Assembly: GCA_014904845.1 (NCBI GenBank)
Contig: MU119947.1
Location: 1 to 11,952, forward strand
Direction of reading: 5' to 3'
DNA: 11,952 nt
DNA from: Acephala macrosclerotiorum
Taxonomy: Eukaryota; Ascomycota; Leotiomycetes; Helotiales; Mollisiaceae
Below, piece by piece: positions 7,401 to 11,952 of this stretch. Below the pieces are notes generated by a model, which saw only the letters and a list, made by a program, of their open reading frames with translations, did no database searches and was not told the origin of the DNA. A program made the translations under genes and the position numbers. How positions within the stretch are numbered: position 1 is the stretch's first letter; the number at the start of each line of letters is the position of its first letter.

Positions 7401-8770
7401 TAAAAGATTTTATAATTTTTAATAAAAACGTTTTTATAAAATTTATAAAATAAAATATATATCGAATAAAAAAAATATATATATATTTATTAATTAATTC
7501 GTTTACGAATTAATAAACGAATTTTTTTTAATATAAATTTTTTTTTCATATTATTTAATTTAAATTATATAAAATTTGTAAATAAAATAATAAAATTATA
7601 TATATATTTTTTTAAAGATTTTTATATATAATTAATTTTAAAAATAATATTAATTACGTATTTTTTAATATATAAATTTTTTTTATTTTAATTATAATAT
7701 TTAAAATTATTAAATTATAAAAAAAATATTAATTTATAAAAATTATATATTAAATTGTTTAAAAAAAATTAATATTAAAATAAATATAAAAAAGAAATTA
7801 TAGTATTTAAAAACGAAATTATTTTATTATTTTATATTTTAATTTTAATTTACGAATTATTTATAATTATTTTTAAATTAAAATAATAAAATTAAAATAA
7901 AAAATTTTAATAAAAAAATATTTATTTAAAAAATACATTTTATTAAAACGAATAAACGAATAAAATTTAAAATAAAAATTTAAAATAAAAAAATAATATA
8001 AATAAATATTAATTTATAAAACAAATTTTATTTAAAAATAATAATTTATAAATTTATATTTTTAAATTATTTATATTAAAATTATAAATATTTTTTTTAA
8101 AATTTTTAAAAATTTTTAATTTTAAAAAAATAATAATATAATAAAACCAATAATTTAAAATATTTAAAAATTTAATAAAAATATTTAAATATTATAATAT
8201 AAAAAATAATTTTAAATATAATTAATAATTTATTATTTTTTATTTTATTGGAAGTATTTATTAAAAAAAGTATATTAAATTTTAATTTTAAATTTTATAT
8301 ATTATTTAAATTTAAAAAATTAATTTTTTTTTTATATTATTTAATAATTTAAAAATCGTTATAAATATTAATATTATAAAAATATTTTAAAAATTAAAAT
8401 TAAATTATTTTTTTACGAAAATATAAATAATAATAAATTTTTAATTATAAACGAAAAAAATATAATAAAAATTAATATTATATATAATAATTAATAATAC
8501 GAATAATATTATTTCGAATATTTTAAATAAATAAAAAATAAAAAATTCGATTTTTTTATAAATTATTTTTTTATAAATAAATAAATTATAAATATAATTA
8601 TTAAAAAAATAATTAAAAATAATTAATAATAATATAATTAAATTATAAAACAAAAAATTAAAAAAAAATTTCATTATAATTTTAATAAATATTTTAAAAA
8701 TATATAAAAAATTTAAAAATTTATTTAATTTATTATTTAAAAAAATTAAAAATTAATATTAATTAATTAT

Positions 8771-8874
8771 TATAAATTTTTTTTTATATTTATATATTAT
8801 ATATATAATTTTTATTTATATATAATTAAATTTTTTATTTATAAATTAATATTTTAATTTATATTTATATTTTA
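8771..8874. repeat. Direct repeat, copy A (partner 9483-9586)
   Basis: About 104 nt align without gaps to 9483-9586, at an offset of 712. This copy has TA at 8804-8805 and 8827-8828 where the partner has CG. Apart from these swaps only a few transversions separate the copies. Confidence 0.75.
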
Positions 8875-9482
8875 TATAATAAATAATAATAAAATAAAAT
8901 TTTTTTTTTAAATAATATTATTGAATTTTTAATTAAATATTAATAATTTTATATATTATTTTAATTTTTTTATTTTATTTTTTAATTTTTATTATTTTTA
9001 TTATTTTTAATTAATTATTTAATATAATTATTTATATTATTATAATTTTTTATTAAATATATTATTTATAAAATTATTTTTACGATTTTTATAAAAAATT
9101 TTAATTATTTAATAATTAAATTTTATTTTAAATTTTAAATTTTAATTTAAATATTAATTAAATTAATAAAATTTTATTAATCTCGAAAATAATAATAATA
9201 ATAATATTAATTTTTTAAATAATTTATTAAAATTTTTATTATTAAATTTTTATTTATTTTTATAATTAATATTATTATATATTAATATCGAATATAATTT
9301 CGATTGTTTTTATATTCGTTTATTATTTTTAAATATCGATTATATATTTTAAAAAAATTATATATTAATATTTAAAAATATAAATTAAATATAAAAATAT
9401 ACGAAAATATTAATATATAAATAAATATATAAATATAAAAACATATTATTAAATTATATTCTTTTTTTAAAAAAAAATATAT

Positions 9483-9586
9483 TATAAATTTTTTTTTATA
9501 TTTATATATTATATACGTAATTTTTATTTATATATAATCGAATTTTTTATTTATAAATTATTATTTTACTTTATATTTATATTTTA
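9483..9586. repeat. Direct repeat, copy B (partner 8771-8874)
   Basis: This is the less mutated copy of the pair: CG is kept at 9516-9517 and 9539-9540, and a non-CpG C remains at 9569, where copy A has A. The pair suggests a larger duplicated element whose remaining parts have diverged beyond alignment by eye. Confidence 0.75.
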
Positions 9587-11125
9587 AATATTTATTTATT
9601 TATATAATATAAATTCTTTTAAAAAAAAAAATATTTACTATTATATATTTTTAATAATATTAATATTAATATTTGAAATATTAATAAAATTATTAATAAA
9701 TATAATAATAATAAATACAATTTTAAAATATAATATTATTTTTAAAAATTTAAAAAAAATTAATTTATTATTATTAATTAAAAGAAAATATATTATTATT
9801 ATTTTTAAATTATATTTTAATTTATTTAAATAAAAAAATATAAAATATTATATTATTTTTATATATATAATTTAAAATTTTAATAATATTATTATAATAA
9901 TAAAAATATAAATTAAATATAAAAATAATAATTTATAAAATAATATATTTTAAAATTTTAAAAATTTTAATTTTATTTATATAATTATAATTATTTTTTT
10001 TTAAAAAAATTTATTAAATATTTTTACGTTTTTTTAATAATTATTTTTTAAATATAATTATTTTAATTTAAATATTTAAAATAAAAATATAATAATTTTT
10101 ATAAATAATATTATTATTTTAAAAAATAATTAATTTTATAATTTAATTCGTTTAAATTATTATTATAATTTTAAAAAACGTATTTTTTTAAATTATAATA
10201 TTATTTTTAAATAATATAAAAATTAAAAAATTATATATAAATTATAATAATAAATTAATTTTTTAAAAATTTATTAATTTATTTTTATATATAATTAAAA
10301 TTTAAATAAAATATTAAATTAAATTATAATTTTATTTATAATTTTAAAAATATAAAAATTATTATATTAATTAATTAAAAAAACGATTTTTTTTAAATAA
10401 AAAAAATTATTATAATATTTTTATAAAATAAATTTATAACGATTTTAATATTTTATAAAATTATTATTATTTAATTATAATTTAATATTATTTTATTTCG
10501 ATTAATTTAAAATTTTTAATTAAATAATATACGTTTAATAATTAATTATATATATAATATAAATAATATTTAAAAATCGAATATAATTTTTTTTAATATT
10601 TTAAATTTTATTAATAATATTAAAATTTTAAACGTTATTTATAATATTTATAAATATTCGTTTATTAAATAATTTTATTAAATTTATTATATAACGTTTT
10701 ACGACAAGTTTAATTTATATTTTAAAAATAATAAAAATTAAATTAAAATTATAAAAATTTAATTATTTAAAATTTAAAAATTAAATATTAAAAAAAAAAA
10801 AATTTAATTTATTTAAATTTATTTTAATATTTGTTTTTAGTTTTTAAATATTTTTATATTTTTAATTAAATCGTTTATTAATTTAAAAATTATAATAATT
10901 TTTATTTTATAAAAAATTTTAAATAAAAAAAAAAATTTTATTATTTTTTTTTTAAAAAAAAATTAATATATTAAAATTTTTTTAATAAATTTTTTTTTAT
11001 ATAATATAAATTTTTTTTTATTATTAATAATAAATTAAAAATGAAAATATAAAATAATTTTAATTATATTCGTTAAATTATAATTAATTATTTAAAAAAA
11101 CACGTAAAAATTAAAAAAATATAAT

Positions 11126-11212
11126 TTCAATTCTAGCGAAACGGCGCTAGTCCATTTAGGACTAGTGCTGCACGTGACTACTAAATTATTATTGTATTTA
11201 CATTAGTAGTTT
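11126..11212. repeat. Unmutated island of three adjacent inverted repeats
   Basis: Set between AT blocks, this short segment keeps C and G in all contexts. It contains CTAGCG-AAACGG-CGCTAG (11133-11150), CTAGTCC-ATTTA-GGACTAG (11147-11165, sharing four bases with the first), a CACGTG palindrome (11171-11176), and ACTACTAA (11177-11184) paired with TTAGTAGT (11203-11210). All stems are perfect. It may be a small hairpin element, a boundary between repeat copies, or a protein-binding site. I do not recognise it. Confidence 0.65.
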
Positions 11213-11952
11213 TTTTTATAACGAAAATTAAATTAATTTAATTAAATAAAAAAAAACGTTTTTATTTTTTTTATTATAATTTATTAATACGTAAAATTCG
11301 TTAATATTTTAATATAAAAATTATATAATAAAACTTTAAAATAACGTTAATAAATTAATAATATTCTCGAAATTCGTTGAAAATTATAATCGTCGAAATT
11401 AAAATATTTTTTTTTTTTAATTTTATAAATTAAATAATAAAATTTTTAAAATATAATATAAAAATTTATTTTTTTTTATTTTTTTTTATTTTTTTAATAA
11501 GTATTTTTTTTTGTTTTTTACGTTGTTTTTATCGTTTTTTTTTTTTAATTTATTTTTTTATTTGAATTTTAAAGTAATTTATATTTAAAATCTTTTTTAA
11601 AATTTTATTAAATATTAATTTTATTATAATATTCGTCGAATTATTTTAATCGTTAATTTATCGAATTTTTTATAATTTTTTACGTTTATACGATTAATAA
11701 AAAATTATAATATCGATTATAAACCGTTTTTTTTAATCGTTTTTAATTTAATTAAACATTTGTAAAACGAATATAAATTTATATAATCGATTATTAAAAT
11801 TTTAAAAAAATCGAATTATTAAATAATTATATTAATAATAAATTTAATTACGATTATTATATCGATTTTTTTTATTATATTATATATTTTCGAAATTAAA
11901 ACGTTTTTAATAACGTGTTTATTTTTAATAAAATTATAATAAATAAAAAAAA
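11213..11952. repeat. RIP block 3: A/T-rich with denser CpG
   Basis: The same CpG-restricted pattern as the other blocks, but with more survivors: in 11641-11700 there are four C, all in CpG, and in several places TCG and ACG repeat closely (such as TCGTCGAA near 11634). A few non-CpG C or G remain. No coding sequence is visible. The higher CpG density suggests a different element, or fewer rounds of mutation than block 2. The block runs off the end of the window. Confidence 0.7.

Larger units (their letters stand above)
6241..11125. repeat. RIP block 2: 4.9 kb of almost pure A/T
   Basis: This is the largest block. In the sample 10501-10740 I counted 7 C and 7 G in 240 nt, with 6 of each in CpG. 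Two stretches, 8673-8922 (250 nt) and 9785-10026 (242 nt), contain no C or G at all, and 8924-9082 is a third such run. Recognisable internal repeats are 7021-7400 (degenerate tandem) and 8771-8874 with 9483-9586. A few non-CpG C or G bases (for example near 7561, 8147, 8250 and 8651) interrupt the pattern. No coding frame is credible; a 77-codon minus-strand frame at 8674-8441 is made almost only of Phe, Ile, Leu, Tyr, Asn and Lys and is a compositional accident. The original element is unrecognisable. Confidence 0.8.

Noticed and set aside
8441..8674. 77-codon minus-strand frame looking like a membrane protein
   Set aside because: Phe, Ile, Leu and Tyr richness is automatic in DNA of over 90% A/T; it lies inside a RIP block.
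6241..11952. Mitochondrial origin of the AT-rich DNA
   Set aside because: No mitochondrial genes, rRNA or tRNA are visible, the blocks flank spliceosomal-intron genes, and the CpG-restricted pattern fits RIP.

Overview
This window looks like nuclear DNA of a filamentous ascomycete (Pezizomycotina). The genic parts have a balanced base composition, introns of 48 and 49 nt with GTAAGT donors, and pyrimidine-rich leader DNA. They lie between blocks of almost pure A/T whose few remaining C and G bases sit nearly all in CpG. That pattern is best explained by very heavy repeat-induced point mutation (RIP) of old repeats. I cannot name the species.

Layout. 1-390: AT-rich, only lightly mutated, with a 46-nt poly(A) run. 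391-783: non-coding DNA rich in inverted repeats. 784-2142, minus strand: a decayed TAP-like alpha/beta-hydrolase (secreted peptidase type). Three introns can be placed. The N-terminal part is missing, the nucleophile serine codon reads Asn, and an in-frame TGA cuts off the C-terminal 71 residues. 2143-3480: first RIP block. 3481-3785: partly mutated transition zone. 3786-4696: upstream region of the only intact gene, with a GC-rich inverted repeat and G-run cluster. 4697-5962, plus strand: an intronless gene for a 421-residue uncharacterised protein with a basic N-terminus, one hydrophobic segment, a folded middle and a charge-segregated disordered tail. 5963-6240: its downstream flank. 6241-11125: second RIP block, including runs of 250 and 242 nt with no C or G. 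11126-11212: a small unmutated island made of three inverted repeats. 11213-11952: third RIP block, richer in CpG.

The two genes do not form a pathway. The picture is a two-compartment genome, with small gene islands between dead repeats, one gene dying at the edge of a block and one intact in a roughly 2.4-kb island. The most informative signal is in the AT blocks: diverged copies of the same repeat differ by whole CG-to-TA swaps, with no CA or TG intermediates at the sites compared.
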